Shown here one piece after another: positions 47,461 to 57,007 of a stretch of DNA of 64,000 nucleotides; the first letter of the stretch is position 1; the number at the start of each line of letters is the position of its first letter. The stretch is from Alphaproteobacteria bacterium. GTDB taxonomy: Bacteria > Pseudomonadota > Alphaproteobacteria > Sphingomonadales > Emcibacteraceae. The stretch covers positions 27,446-91,445 of the forward strand of contig JAUIDN010000014.1 in the NCBI GenBank assembly GCA_030428615.1. Reading direction: 5' to 3'. The notes below the pieces were generated by a model. That model saw only the letters and a program-made list of their open reading frames with translations, did no database searches and was not told the DNA's origin. Both the position numbers and the translations under genes were made by a program.

Positions 47461-49650
47461 ATGGTCGCCAAGCGATTGCCGAAACTATTATCGACAACAA
47501 TTTTATCTTGCGCGATTCTGCCCCTTTTAATGCTCAGCAATAGTTTTGCTGCAGAAGATGCGCTTTCCGACGCCTCTATCGTTTCTTATGACCCCAGCGA
47601 ATTTGAACAATTTTCACCCGTAACACTGCTCGACATTCTGCAACGAATACCCGGTGTTCAGGAAGTTCTTAATAGTAATCGACGCGGGCGTAACCAGCGT
47701 GGTTTCGGGAGTGCTGGAGATCAAATACTGATTGACGGAAAACGGCTAGCTGGCAAGTCAAATAATATCAATGATGCGCTGTCACGCATATCTGCCAATC
47801 AAATTGCAAGAATTGACCTGATACGCGGTGCGGCAAGTGGTCTTGATGTTCAGAGTCAGGGCCTCGTAATAAACGTGATACTTGTTGAAGGGGCTTCAAA
47901 ATCCACCACCTTTTGGCGTGTGATGGGAGAATATACTTTTGGGCACAGTTTTATTCCTCAGTTCTTAATCTCACACAGTGGCTCCACTGGCGCTCTTGAG
48001 TATTCGGCTTCAATTGAACGCAAAAATGACAACGGCTACCGCCCATCGGAAGAGTTATTCTTTGATCCTGATGATAATCTGACAGGTGCGCAGGATATTG
48101 ATCATGTTTTTAAATTTAAGGGCGTAAAAATTACGTCAACCCTTGGCTATCATTTTGAAGATGGCGGGGAATTAAGATTAAATGGATTATTTGAGCCAAA
48201 CCAGTTTACATTTCATGAGGAACGAATTGAAACGGGCGAGGAACCAGATAGCCGAATTTGGGACCGTGATACCGACAACGGAAAATGGGAAATCGGCGGT
48301 GATTATAACCGTGACCTCGGCTTCCTTGGCCATTCAAAAACCCTTTTTGTGATCAACAACAACACTGAAGACACGGAAATAACCCGTCTTCGCGACCTCA
48401 CAGAACCAACATATCTGTATGCCAATGAGTTCACCGATACAAAAAGAACCGAAAAAATATTCAGAAGCTCTGTCACCCCGGAAATTGCATTGGGGCAAAC
48501 AGTGGAAATTGGTGGTGAAGTTGCAATTAATACATTCGATAAGATGTTTGACAGTTTTGAACGGGATACCGCCGACGATCCAATCGAACTGGATACCGCG
48601 GATAACGTTGAAATCAAGGAAAATCGCTACGAGATTTTTGCAATTCACAGTTATGACATTACGCCGCAAATTGTTTTACAAAGTTCCATCACAACTGAAT
48701 TTTCCAATATTGTCGCCGACAACATCTTCGTCAATGGAACCATTGATCGGCGAGACACTTCATTTACTTATTTCAAGCCACGATTAAATGTCCGTTACGA
48801 TTTTACACAAGTTGATCAATTTAGAGCCACTGTGGAAAAGAAAGTAAGTCAACTTCGCTTCGACAGTTTTGTAACATCATTTGACGCCCAGAATGACGAA
48901 GTGAAGGTGGGGAACACGGATTTACGTCCAACACAGACATGGGAATTTAACCTCGCATATGAACATCGTCTGGCAAATGATGCTGGAACGCTTGAAGCAC
49001 AGACCTATTACCATTACCGCAAAGATCACCAAACACGTGTTGACTTTACCGATTATGTGAATTTCGATGGGAATCAGGTCACTGCTGACGAATTTTTCGC
49101 CCTCCCACCTGATATGGCGCTTCGTGACATTATCGATTTTACCCCAACACAAGGTAACATTAACAGTGCATATATTTATGGTGTGGATTTAAGTAGCAAT
49201 TTAAGACTTGGTTTTGTCGGGATTCCCGAAGCAACACTTACACTCGGTTATCGCTACGAGCGTCGACGGTCATTAGATCAGTTCACACAGGAAATGAGAA
49301 ATTTTGCGCGTCATTCCGATCATGTCTATAAATTAAATTTCAGACATGATATTTCTAAATGGCGTTTCGCCTATGGGTTTGATATGAACATCCGAAGCGA
49401 CTGGGCTAATTATGATATGCGTTATTTTCAACCGCAAAGTCCGTCTGCACGGATTACAGCATTTGCAGAATATAACATAAATACAAGCATTAAAGCCCGT
49501 CTGGATTTGCTTGAGATTACAGGATCACAAGGGCACCAGACGACAGTAAGATACACTGATCACATCAGGTTTAACGAAGTTTCAAGCCGCGAAGAACGTG
49601 AAAACAATAAGCCCCGCGCGTTGCAGGTTTCGTTACAGGGTTCATTTTAA
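47461..49650 (+). CDS. TonB-dependent-receptor-like outer membrane protein, array paralog 2
   Basis: The 729-residue protein starts at 47461 and has a signal peptide (MVAKRLPKLLSTTILSCAILPLL...SFA). The plug reads ASIVSYDPSEFEQFSPVTLL, MLDI-type LQRIPGVQEVL, a short Asn/Arg-rich insertion (NSNRRGRNQ), then RGFGSAGDQILIDGKRLAGK and LDVQSQGLVINV. The barrel contains the conserved block SQLRFDSFVTSFD...GNTDLRPTQTWEF and ends SLQGSF. A 137-bp AT-rich gap precedes it, but only 2 bp separate its stop from paralog 3. Confidence 0.88.
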   Translation: MVAKRLPKLLSTTILSCAILPLLMLSNSFAAEDALSDASIVSYDPSEFEQFSPVTLLDILQRIPGVQEVLNSNRRGRNQRGFGSAGDQILIDGKRLAGKSNNINDALSRISANQIARIDLIRGAASGLDVQSQGLVINVILVEGASKSTTFWRVMGEYTFGHSFIPQFLISHSGSTGALEYSASIERKNDNGYRPSEELFFDPDDNLTGAQDIDHVFKFKGVKITSTLGYHFEDGGELRLNGLFEPNQFTFHEERIETGEEPDSRIWDRDTDNGKWEIGGDYNRDLGFLGHSKTLFVINNNTEDTEITRLRDLTEPTYLYANEFTDTKRTEKIFRSSVTPEIALGQTVEIGGEVAINTFDKMFDSFERDTADDPIELDTADNVEIKENRYEIFAIHSYDITPQIVLQSSITTEFSNIVADNIFVNGTIDRRDTSFTYFKPRLNVRYDFTQVDQFRATVEKKVSQLRFDSFVTSFDAQNDEVKVGNTDLRPTQTWEFNLAYEHRLANDAGTLEAQTYYHYRKDHQTRVDFTDYVNFDGNQVTADEFFALPPDMALRDIIDFTPTQGNINSAYIYGVDLSSNLRLGFVGIPEATLTLGYRYERRRSLDQFTQEMRNFARHSDHVYKLNFRHDISKWRFAYGFDMNIRSDWANYDMRYFQPQSPSARITAFAEYNINTSIKARLDLLEITGSQGHQTTVRYTDHIRFNEVSSREERENNKPRALQVSLQGSF

Positions 49651-49652
49651 AC

Positions 49653-51857
49653 ATGTCTCGACTCTTTCTCACTTTATCATTTCTACTTTGCGCGACTTTC
49701 TCAATAACAGCGGGAGCGCAGGAGGATTTAGAAGGGGATGCCGCTGTCGTCACATACGATAAAAACTATTTTGAAAAATTTGCGCCTGTCTCACTTCTGG
49801 ACATGCTACAGCGCATACCAGGTGTCCCTGAAATACTTGACAAGAACCGCGAACAGAGTGAACGTGCCAATCGTGGCGGTGGCGGCGCCGAAGCAAAAGG
49901 TGGGCGTGGATTTGGTTCAGGTGGTGATCAGATACTAATTAATGGTCGCCGTCTTGCGGGCAAAAACAATAACATTGATGATACACTTTCCCGCATTTCC
50001 GCAGCACAGGTAGAAAAGGTTGAATTAATACGTGGGGCAACCAGTGGACTTGATGTGCAAAGTCAAGGACTTGTGATCAACGTTACCATGATAGGAGATG
50101 CATCCGCATCAACAACATTCTGGAAGGTCACAAGCCAATATATACCGGACAAGGATGCGTTTGGGCCGGAGTTTCTTGTTTCACACAGTGGTTCTTCTGG
50201 AAACCTGCAATATATGTTCAGCGCAGAATATAAGCGCTCAAGAACATTTTTTGATCGTTATGAGGAACATTTCAACGCTACGAGCGCAAAAACGGGCGAC
50301 AAGGAAATTCATAACAATATCATAAACAAGTCATTGGCCTTCAATTCCAATATTTCTTACACATTTGAAAGTGGCGCGGAGGTCCGCCTTAACGGTTTAT
50401 TTGAACCAAGCAAGAATTCCCGTGACGAAACGCAAAACGAGATTGGCTCGCAGCCTTTATATACATATTGGGACACGGATCAGGATTTTAATAAATGGGA
50501 GATAGGAGGCGACTACAGTCAGGATTTAGGGTTTCTGGGTAATCTTAAGGCATTATTTGTTATCAATTCCGACACCGAAGACACAACCGTTTCTCGAGAA
50601 CGGGATATTGATACTTCGCCATTCCAATATGCCGATGAAACAACCACCGTTGATAAATCTGAAAAAATATTTCGGGCATCCGTGACAAAAAGCATTAGTG
50701 AAAGCCAAAACCTGGAAGTCGGTGGCGAAGTCGCAATCAACAAATTTGATAAGATGTTTTCAGACAGCCGACGAAGCGACCCGGCAGACAGCTTTGTTTT
50801 AAGGGCGAGTGACAATGTTAAAATAAAGGAAAACAGGTATGAGGTGTTTGCAAACCACACCTATAATTTTTCCTCGTCATTGGTGTTGCAGAGCAGTCTG
50901 ACAACCGAGTTTTCAAAAATTGTTGCTGACAGCATCACAACAAATACCCGACGCGATACAAGTTTCACATATCTTAAACCAAGGTTTAATTTAAGATACG
51001 ACATTAGTAGACAGGATCAAATTCGTCTGACCGCTGAAAAAAGGGTCAGCCAGCTGAATTTCAATAATTTTGTCACCCGGTTTGATTCCAGAACAGACCA
51101 ACTTGTATTTGGAAATACTAACATCAGACCCGAACAGGTCTGGGAATTTTCCGCAGCTTTCGAACATCGATTGGCAAATGATGGTGGTTCATTGGAAGCG
51201 GAGGTATTTTATCGAGATTATAACGACCACATTACCCTTACTGATTTTTCCGAATATGAAAACCTCCTTGGTGAACCAATAACCGCAGAGGCGTTTTTCA
51301 GCCTGCCAACAAGTGATATTGCCATTCTCCGGGATCAAATTAATTTTATATCAAAGTCCGGCAATGTTGAAGGGGCGACAGCCAAAGGGGTAAAACTGAA
51401 AGGCAACTTAAGACTTGGATTTATTGATTTACCGCAAGCGGTGATCAGCCTTGGCTATACCTATGAAAAAAGGCGCGAGCCAGACCAATTCACGCCAAGC
51501 GAACGTAACTTCGCCCGGCAATCAGACCATACTTTCACTTTCAGTTTTCGACATGATCTGACTGACTATGATTTCGCATACGGATTTGATGGACGTGTTA
51601 AAAGCACACACGAAACTTTTGAACGAAATTACCTTTGGCCGTGGACGCCGGGAACAAGCCTAAAAGTTTTTGCAGAAAAAACATTGCTTGATGGCTTGAA
51701 AGTACGCCTTGAAGCGTCTCAAAGTGATGGTGGAACAGGTAGATCCACATTAAATATCTTTTATGATCATCGCAGGTTTGATGACCTCCTCGAACGATCG
51801 GAAAAAAACCATACTCGTCCGCGTGAAATCATACTATCTCTTCAAGGTACATTTTAG
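49653..51857 (+). CDS. TonB-dependent-receptor-like outer membrane protein, array paralog 3
   Basis: The 734-residue protein has a signal peptide (MSRLFLTLSFLLCATFSITAGA), then the plug AAVVTYDKNYFEKFAPVSLL, MLQRIPGVPEIL, a Gly/Ala/Arg/Glu-rich insertion of about 25 residues with four consecutive Gly, RGFGSGGDQILINGRRLAGK and LDVQSQGLVINV. The barrel ends SLQGTF. It begins two bases after paralog 2 and so is certainly co-transcribed with it. DNA identity with paralog 1 is high around the end of the plug (for example CTTGATGTGCAAAGTCA at about 45489 and 50050). Confidence 0.88.
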   Translation: MSRLFLTLSFLLCATFSITAGAQEDLEGDAAVVTYDKNYFEKFAPVSLLDMLQRIPGVPEILDKNREQSERANRGGGGAEAKGGRGFGSGGDQILINGRRLAGKNNNIDDTLSRISAAQVEKVELIRGATSGLDVQSQGLVINVTMIGDASASTTFWKVTSQYIPDKDAFGPEFLVSHSGSSGNLQYMFSAEYKRSRTFFDRYEEHFNATSAKTGDKEIHNNIINKSLAFNSNISYTFESGAEVRLNGLFEPSKNSRDETQNEIGSQPLYTYWDTDQDFNKWEIGGDYSQDLGFLGNLKALFVINSDTEDTTVSRERDIDTSPFQYADETTTVDKSEKIFRASVTKSISESQNLEVGGEVAINKFDKMFSDSRRSDPADSFVLRASDNVKIKENRYEVFANHTYNFSSSLVLQSSLTTEFSKIVADSITTNTRRDTSFTYLKPRFNLRYDISRQDQIRLTAEKRVSQLNFNNFVTRFDSRTDQLVFGNTNIRPEQVWEFSAAFEHRLANDGGSLEAEVFYRDYNDHITLTDFSEYENLLGEPITAEAFFSLPTSDIAILRDQINFISKSGNVEGATAKGVKLKGNLRLGFIDLPQAVISLGYTYEKRREPDQFTPSERNFARQSDHTFTFSFRHDLTDYDFAYGFDGRVKSTHETFERNYLWPWTPGTSLKVFAEKTLLDGLKVRLEASQSDGGTGRSTLNIFYDHRRFDDLLERSEKNHTRPREIILSLQGTF

Positions 51858-52043
51858 TTCGGCGATCTTTCGCTTTAATGCTGTTTCATCTCAATTCTGA
51901 CACATTTGGTCGCAAATCTCTTTACACGGGTAATTGGGTGCGATTTTCTATTTCTGGATTTCACATAAAAAACGTAAATTTCCGCGCTCGAAAATAGGGT
52001 TTAAAAAGGGGGAAAAGAAATAAAGGGGATAAATTCACTCATA

Positions 52044-54185
52044 TTGCTACTGGCAGCGGCCTCCATGACATTGACAAAAGATGTAAATGCACAGGGTGAA
52101 CCGGATGCTGCGGTAGTAACCTATGAAAAAGAATTTTTTGAAAAATACTCACCCGTCACGCTTCTTGATATTCTCGAGCGGATCCCCGGAATTCAGGATA
52201 TTCTGAAACAAAATAATGACAACCGAAATGATCGTGGCTTTGGATCTTCTGGTGACCAGATATTGCTAAACAGCAAAAGAATATCCACAAAATCAAATTC
52301 AATACGCGACATTCTCTCCCGAACAACTGCGTCCCAGGTTGAGAAAATTGAACTGATACGCGGCGCACGAGACGGTCTTGATGTTCAAAGTGAAGGGCTT
52401 GTTGTCAACGTAATATTGAACGAAGATGCCAGTGCCGCGTCAATATTCTGGAAGGTCGGTGCAACCTATATGGTTGGCGAGGACTTTACGCCCGAATTTG
52501 AATCTTCTTATAAGGATTCCACTGGAAATCTGGAGTACACAATTTCCGCTGAAGGGCAAAAAAGACATGGTTTTTTCTTCCGTGATGAAGTTTTTTTTGA
52601 TGAAGCCAACACACGTACCGGGACAAAAGACCTTAACGGCGATTATCACTTTAACGAAATCGAACTTAATTCCAACCTGACATATAGTTTTAATAACGGC
52701 GATGCCATTAACCTGAATGGTATGTTTAAACCAATCCACATCGAAAATGATCAATATCATGTCGAAACAGGCGAAGATGCAGAGACACTATACTGGGATT
52801 TTGAAGAAGACTTTATTGAGTGGGAATTGGGCGGTGATTACACCACAAACCTTGGCTCATTTGCAAAACTTAAGACATTATTCCTTCTCGGACGAGAGGT
52901 AAATTCCGATTTTGGAACCAAACGGTATAACGGTGTCGGACAAAGCAGATATCTCTATAATGACGAAATCATAGAGTTTGCGACCTCTGAAGACATCTTC
53001 AGGGCTTCCCTGACCAAAAATCTTAATGAAAAACAGTCACTTGAGTTTGGCGGTGAGGGGGCGTTTAATCGGTTTCGGCAGAAATTTGATAATTATGAAC
53101 GTGATGAATTTGAGGACCCAATTGAACTTGTCACAAGTAATAATATAAAAATTAAAGAAAGCAGGTATGAAGTCTTTGCACATTATAATTACACGGTCTC
53201 ACCCAAACTTGCCCTGCAAGCCAGTCTTACGACCGAATTTTCGCGAATAGTTGCGGATACAATTCTTCCCGACAGTCTGATTAGAACGGATAACAGCTTC
53301 ACCTTCGTTAAACCACGATTGAATATCAGTTATGACGTAACTGATCGTGATCAGCTTCGCCTTATTGCCGAAAAAAAAGTAAGTCAACTTGAATTTTTTC
53401 ATTATTTGACATTTTTTGATCAGCAGGAGCAGGAATTAAAATTCGGAAATAATAACATAAGGCCGGAACAAATCTGGGAATTCTCCGCAACTTTCGAACA
53501 CCGGCTCGCAAATGATGGCGGTACATTGGAAGCCAAATTCTTTTATCATGATTATAAAGATTATATCGCGCGAATTGATTTTTCGGACTATATGGATTTT
53601 AATGGTAATCTCATATCTGCAGACGCTTTTTTTGCACTTCCTCCGGACATAGACTTACGCGATGAAATAGATTTTTCCTCAAAGTCTGGAAATATTGATC
53701 ATGCAAACATTTATGGTTTGACAATAAAAAGTAATACACGGCTTGGTTTCATCGGTCTAAAAGACGCGCAATTGGGGCTAACATACGAATTTGAGAGAAA
53801 ACGTTATTTTGATCCCATAAGCCAACGTACAAGAAATTTCAGTTGGTCGTCCGACCACGATTTCACCATTAATTTCAGACATGATCTTACGAATATGAAT
53901 CTGTCATATGGGTTTGAGGCGGAATTTCGAAGCGGATTCCAGCATGGCGATATAGCGTATATGTGGTTGTGGCAGGGGCAGGAAGAGTATGAAATTTTTG
54001 TTGAAAAGAATGTTTTTCAGGGCATTAAATTAAGGTTGGAAGCATCGCAGCAAGGCGGCACCAATGCTCATGCAACCTATTATCGCTACCGCGATCACAT
54101 ACGTTTTAATGAACCCAATGGCAGGGATGAACAAATGATAGACCGGCCATACGAAATTTCGATCGAGCTTTCTGGTACCTTGTAG
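52044..54185 (+). CDS. TonB-dependent-receptor-like outer membrane protein, array paralog 4 (start codon lost or non-canonical)
   Basis: The open frame (713 residues from a TTG at 52044) has the array plug: AAVVTYEKEFFEKYSPVTLL, ILERIPGIQDIL, a short Asn/Asp/Arg-rich insertion, RGFGSSGDQILLNSKRISTK and LDVQSEGLVVNV. From TTG or the ATG at 52065 the signal peptide would lack its basic n-region. In the same frame, ATA at 52020 lies 7 nt after AGGGGG and would give (ATA)-KGINSLILLLLAAASMTL, a textbook signal peptide. The natural start therefore seems to be ATA, a mutated ATG, or a sequencing error. The C-terminus reads ELSGTL, without the terminal Phe of the other four. The gene may be poorly expressed or decaying. 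Confidence 0.8.
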   Translation: MLLAAASMTLTKDVNAQGEPDAAVVTYEKEFFEKYSPVTLLDILERIPGIQDILKQNNDNRNDRGFGSSGDQILLNSKRISTKSNSIRDILSRTTASQVEKIELIRGARDGLDVQSEGLVVNVILNEDASAASIFWKVGATYMVGEDFTPEFESSYKDSTGNLEYTISAEGQKRHGFFFRDEVFFDEANTRTGTKDLNGDYHFNEIELNSNLTYSFNNGDAINLNGMFKPIHIENDQYHVETGEDAETLYWDFEEDFIEWELGGDYTTNLGSFAKLKTLFLLGREVNSDFGTKRYNGVGQSRYLYNDEIIEFATSEDIFRASLTKNLNEKQSLEFGGEGAFNRFRQKFDNYERDEFEDPIELVTSNNIKIKESRYEVFAHYNYTVSPKLALQASLTTEFSRIVADTILPDSLIRTDNSFTFVKPRLNISYDVTDRDQLRLIAEKKVSQLEFFHYLTFFDQQEQELKFGNNNIRPEQIWEFSATFEHRLANDGGTLEAKFFYHDYKDYIARIDFSDYMDFNGNLISADAFFALPPDIDLRDEIDFSSKSGNIDHANIYGLTIKSNTRLGFIGLKDAQLGLTYEFERKRYFDPISQRTRNFSWSSDHDFTINFRHDLTNMNLSYGFEAEFRSGFQHGDIAYMWLWQGQEEYEIFVEKNVFQGIKLRLEASQQGGTNAHATYYRYRDHIRFNEPNGRDEQMIDRPYEISIELSGTL

Positions 54186-54391
54186 TTATAATATAACATT
54201 TTTCTTGATTGTTTTGATCAACTAAATTATACCCTCACTGTATCTTAACCCGAAATTATTTTATGACGTTATTTCGTGTGCCCGTTTTTCTCATAAAAAT
54301 TTTCACAAATAAAAACACCAGTCCTAACGTTTACTTAACAAAATTAAGCTAAGAATAACCAAGTTTTAGGCATCTGAATTAAAAAAAGAAA

Positions 54392-56578
54392 ATGGCAAAA
54401 AAATATCTTTCCTTACTCCTGCTGTGTAGTTGCATAAGTAATCCTGTCTTCGCCGCTGGTGGCCAGGCTGATGATCCAGTCGGTGAATATTCGCCAATAA
54501 CCATATACGACTATGATTATTTCTCTGAATTTGGGCCTGTGACACTTCTTGATATGCTTGAACGCATTCCCGATGCCCAACAAATATTGGCAAAAAGTGA
54601 TGGAGGAAACCGGAACGGAGGTAACAAACGCGGCTTTGGCTCCTCCGGTGATCAGATACTGATAGGCGGCAAAAGACTTAGCGGTAAAGCAAACACCATA
54701 AGCGATGCATTGGCCCGCATCAGCGCTCATAATGTTGAGCATATTGAACTTATTCGTGGGGCCGCAGAAGGGCTTGACGTGCAAAGCGAAGGACTTGTGA
54801 TCAATGTGGTTCTGGAAGCCGGGATATCAACATCTACAACATTCTGGAAAGTTGGTGGCGTTTATTATGAAGGGCATGATGTTTCGCCAACATTCACGTT
54901 ATCCCACAGCGGTTCTACAGGAAACCTTGAATATATGTTCGGCGTTGAAAAGAAACACTGGGAGTTTCATTTTGACCGCGATGAAATTTATCTTGATGAA
55001 AATGGTAATCAGACGGGTAACCTGTATGTTCAGGCATCATACCCGAGACCTAGCACTGCTTTTACCACCAGCGTTAGTTATAGCTTCGAGGAAAATGGCA
55101 CATTACGCCTGAACGGATTATATGAACCGCGCAGGGAAGACGGCGAAGAACTTCGTATCGAGCAAGGATTAAACCCGTTTTACAGACGGTCTGCAAAGGA
55201 TACCAGTGGCTCAAAATGGGAAATTGGCGGTGATTACGAACGCTCCGTAGGAATTTTCGGCCACCTAAAAACTTTATTTGTTATAAATCGTGATAAAAAC
55301 AATGACCTTGTAGAGCGTTACAATGCCGCGGATGCTAGCTTCAATCACCAGAGCCTTCAAACAATACTGAATCGATCTGAAAAAATCATTCGTGCTTCAC
55401 TCACTAAAGCAATTGCAGACGCACAGTCGCTTGAAGCAGGCGGAGAGGGCGCATTCAATTCCTATGATCAATCCTTTAATCAGATTTCCTATTCAGCCGA
55501 AGATGTGATTGACGATGTTATCGCAAATGATGAGGTTGAAATTTCAGAAAAACGTTATGAAATTTTCGCCAATCACAATTACAATATCAGCCCGCAACTG
55601 ACCACACAAAGTTCACTGGTGGCTGAATTTTCAACAATTACCGCGGATACGATTTTGCCCGATGGCAGCGTCAGCCGCCGCCAGACCAGTTTTACTTTCT
55701 TAAAACCAAGGGTTAACGTTCGCTACGACGTAAGCGGTAATGATCAGATCCGCGCAACAGCCGAGAAAAGGGTAAGCCAGCTTGACTTCCGAAATTTTGT
55801 CACCCGGTTTGACAACGGCACACAACAGCTGATTCTTGGGAACACCGGCATTAAACCACAGGAAGACTGGCAATTCAGTCTCGCATATGAACACCGTTTT
55901 TCAAATGATGTCGGATCAATTGAACTGCAATTTTTCCATACCCGTTTCAAAGACTATATCGACAATGTTGATTTCACCGTCTACCAGAATGAGTTCGGCG
56001 ATGGGATTAGCCCGGATGAATATTTCGCACTGCCACCAAGTGACGCCCTACGTAATGCAACAGACTTCTCAGCAAAAAGCGGGAATATAGACCGCGCAAC
56101 AGCATACGGGTTAAAATTCAAAAGCAACATCCGTCTCGGATTTGTGGGAGTTCCGGAAGCGGTCATAAATATCGACTATGAATATTCCACAAAAAACACC
56201 ACCGACCAGTTCACTGGAATATGGAGAAGGTTTGATCGTCATAGTGATCACACGCTTAAGCTTGGTTACCGCCATGACATCACGAGCTGGAAATTTTCTT
56301 ATGGTGTAAACGGCGAAATAAAGAGTGATTATGAACGCTTTTATATTGATTACGCCTGGCCAAGCAGCCCTTATCCGGAACTCAGCGCTTTCGCAGAAGT
56401 TAATGTCTATAACGGGATCAAGGCGCGTGTGGAGGGAAATCAGTTAATCGGGAAACGCCAAAATTCAGTCAAAACGAATTATGTGGATCATATTAAGTTT
56501 GATGAAATTTCGCGCGTCGATATACGTGATACCAGAGCGGCTCAGGAAATCAAATTTTCCTTACAGGGTACATTTTAA
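54392..56578 (+). CDS. TonB-dependent-receptor-like outer membrane protein, array paralog 5
   Basis: The 728-residue protein has a signal peptide (MAKKYLSLLLLCSCISNPVFA), then SPITIYDYDYFSEFGPVTLL, MLERIPDAQQIL, a Gly/Asn/Arg/Lys-rich insertion (SDGGNRNGGNK), RGFGSSGDQILIGGKRLSGK and LDVQSEGLVINV. The barrel ends SLQGTF. It is the most diverged in the N-terminal TY box (TIYDYDYF instead of VVTYxxxF). A 206-bp AT-rich gap separates it from paralog 4, so it may have its own promoter. Confidence 0.88.
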   Translation: MAKKYLSLLLLCSCISNPVFAAGGQADDPVGEYSPITIYDYDYFSEFGPVTLLDMLERIPDAQQILAKSDGGNRNGGNKRGFGSSGDQILIGGKRLSGKANTISDALARISAHNVEHIELIRGAAEGLDVQSEGLVINVVLEAGISTSTTFWKVGGVYYEGHDVSPTFTLSHSGSTGNLEYMFGVEKKHWEFHFDRDEIYLDENGNQTGNLYVQASYPRPSTAFTTSVSYSFEENGTLRLNGLYEPRREDGEELRIEQGLNPFYRRSAKDTSGSKWEIGGDYERSVGIFGHLKTLFVINRDKNNDLVERYNAADASFNHQSLQTILNRSEKIIRASLTKAIADAQSLEAGGEGAFNSYDQSFNQISYSAEDVIDDVIANDEVEISEKRYEIFANHNYNISPQLTTQSSLVAEFSTITADTILPDGSVSRRQTSFTFLKPRVNVRYDVSGNDQIRATAEKRVSQLDFRNFVTRFDNGTQQLILGNTGIKPQEDWQFSLAYEHRFSNDVGSIELQFFHTRFKDYIDNVDFTVYQNEFGDGISPDEYFALPPSDALRNATDFSAKSGNIDRATAYGLKFKSNIRLGFVGVPEAVINIDYEYSTKNTTDQFTGIWRRFDRHSDHTLKLGYRHDITSWKFSYGVNGEIKSDYERFYIDYAWPSSPYPELSAFAEVNVYNGIKARVEGNQLIGKRQNSVKTNYVDHIKFDEISRVDIRDTRAAQEIKFSLQGTF

Positions 56579-56690
56579 ATAATCCATTGGATCGGCTGAT
56601 TTCTGCCTCAATTCTTGATGATTAGTATTGTAAATTAAGGACATTCGATATAACCTAATTTTCATTATCAAATCGTGAGAAGATATAATA

Positions 56691-56993
56691 ATGATGGTAC
56701 GTCTAACCGTAATCCTATTGGCAGTATGTTTTTTTGTCAGACCAGCTTTTGCCGATAACGCCAAGGGTGAAGAAGAGTATGCGAAGGGCAATTACGAGAT
56801 TGCGTTTAATGAATTTATGGAAGCTGCTGAAAAAGGGGATATGAACGCCCAGTACAATTTGGGTGTAATGTATGAACACGGTCACGGTGTTGAGCAAAGC
56901 GATCTCAAAGCCAGCGAATGGTATCAAATGGCGGCTGACAATGGTCACCCCGAAGCACCAATGGCTTTACAACTACTATACGAATATTTCTAA
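56691..56993 (+). CDS. Very short secreted Sel1-repeat protein
   Basis: This 100-residue protein has a signal peptide (MMVRLTVILLAVCFFVRPAFA) and a complete Sel1 repeat (NLGVMYEHGHGVEQSDLKAS...) preceded by a helix pair and followed by a truncated second repeat. A second ATG directly after the first is an alternative start. The next Sel1 gene begins 14 bp downstream, so the two are in one transcript. It follows the receptor array on the same strand. Confidence 0.8.
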   Translation: MMVRLTVILLAVCFFVRPAFADNAKGEEEYAKGNYEIAFNEFMEAAEKGDMNAQYNLGVMYEHGHGVEQSDLKASEWYQMAADNGHPEAPMALQLLYEYF

Positions 56994-57007
56994 CCAAAAC
57001 AGGTAAA

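Noticed and set aside
45065..56578. Receptor array as an assembly duplication artefact
   Set aside because: The five copies differ in length, insertion, signal peptide and most of the barrel sequence, so they are real diverged paralogs.
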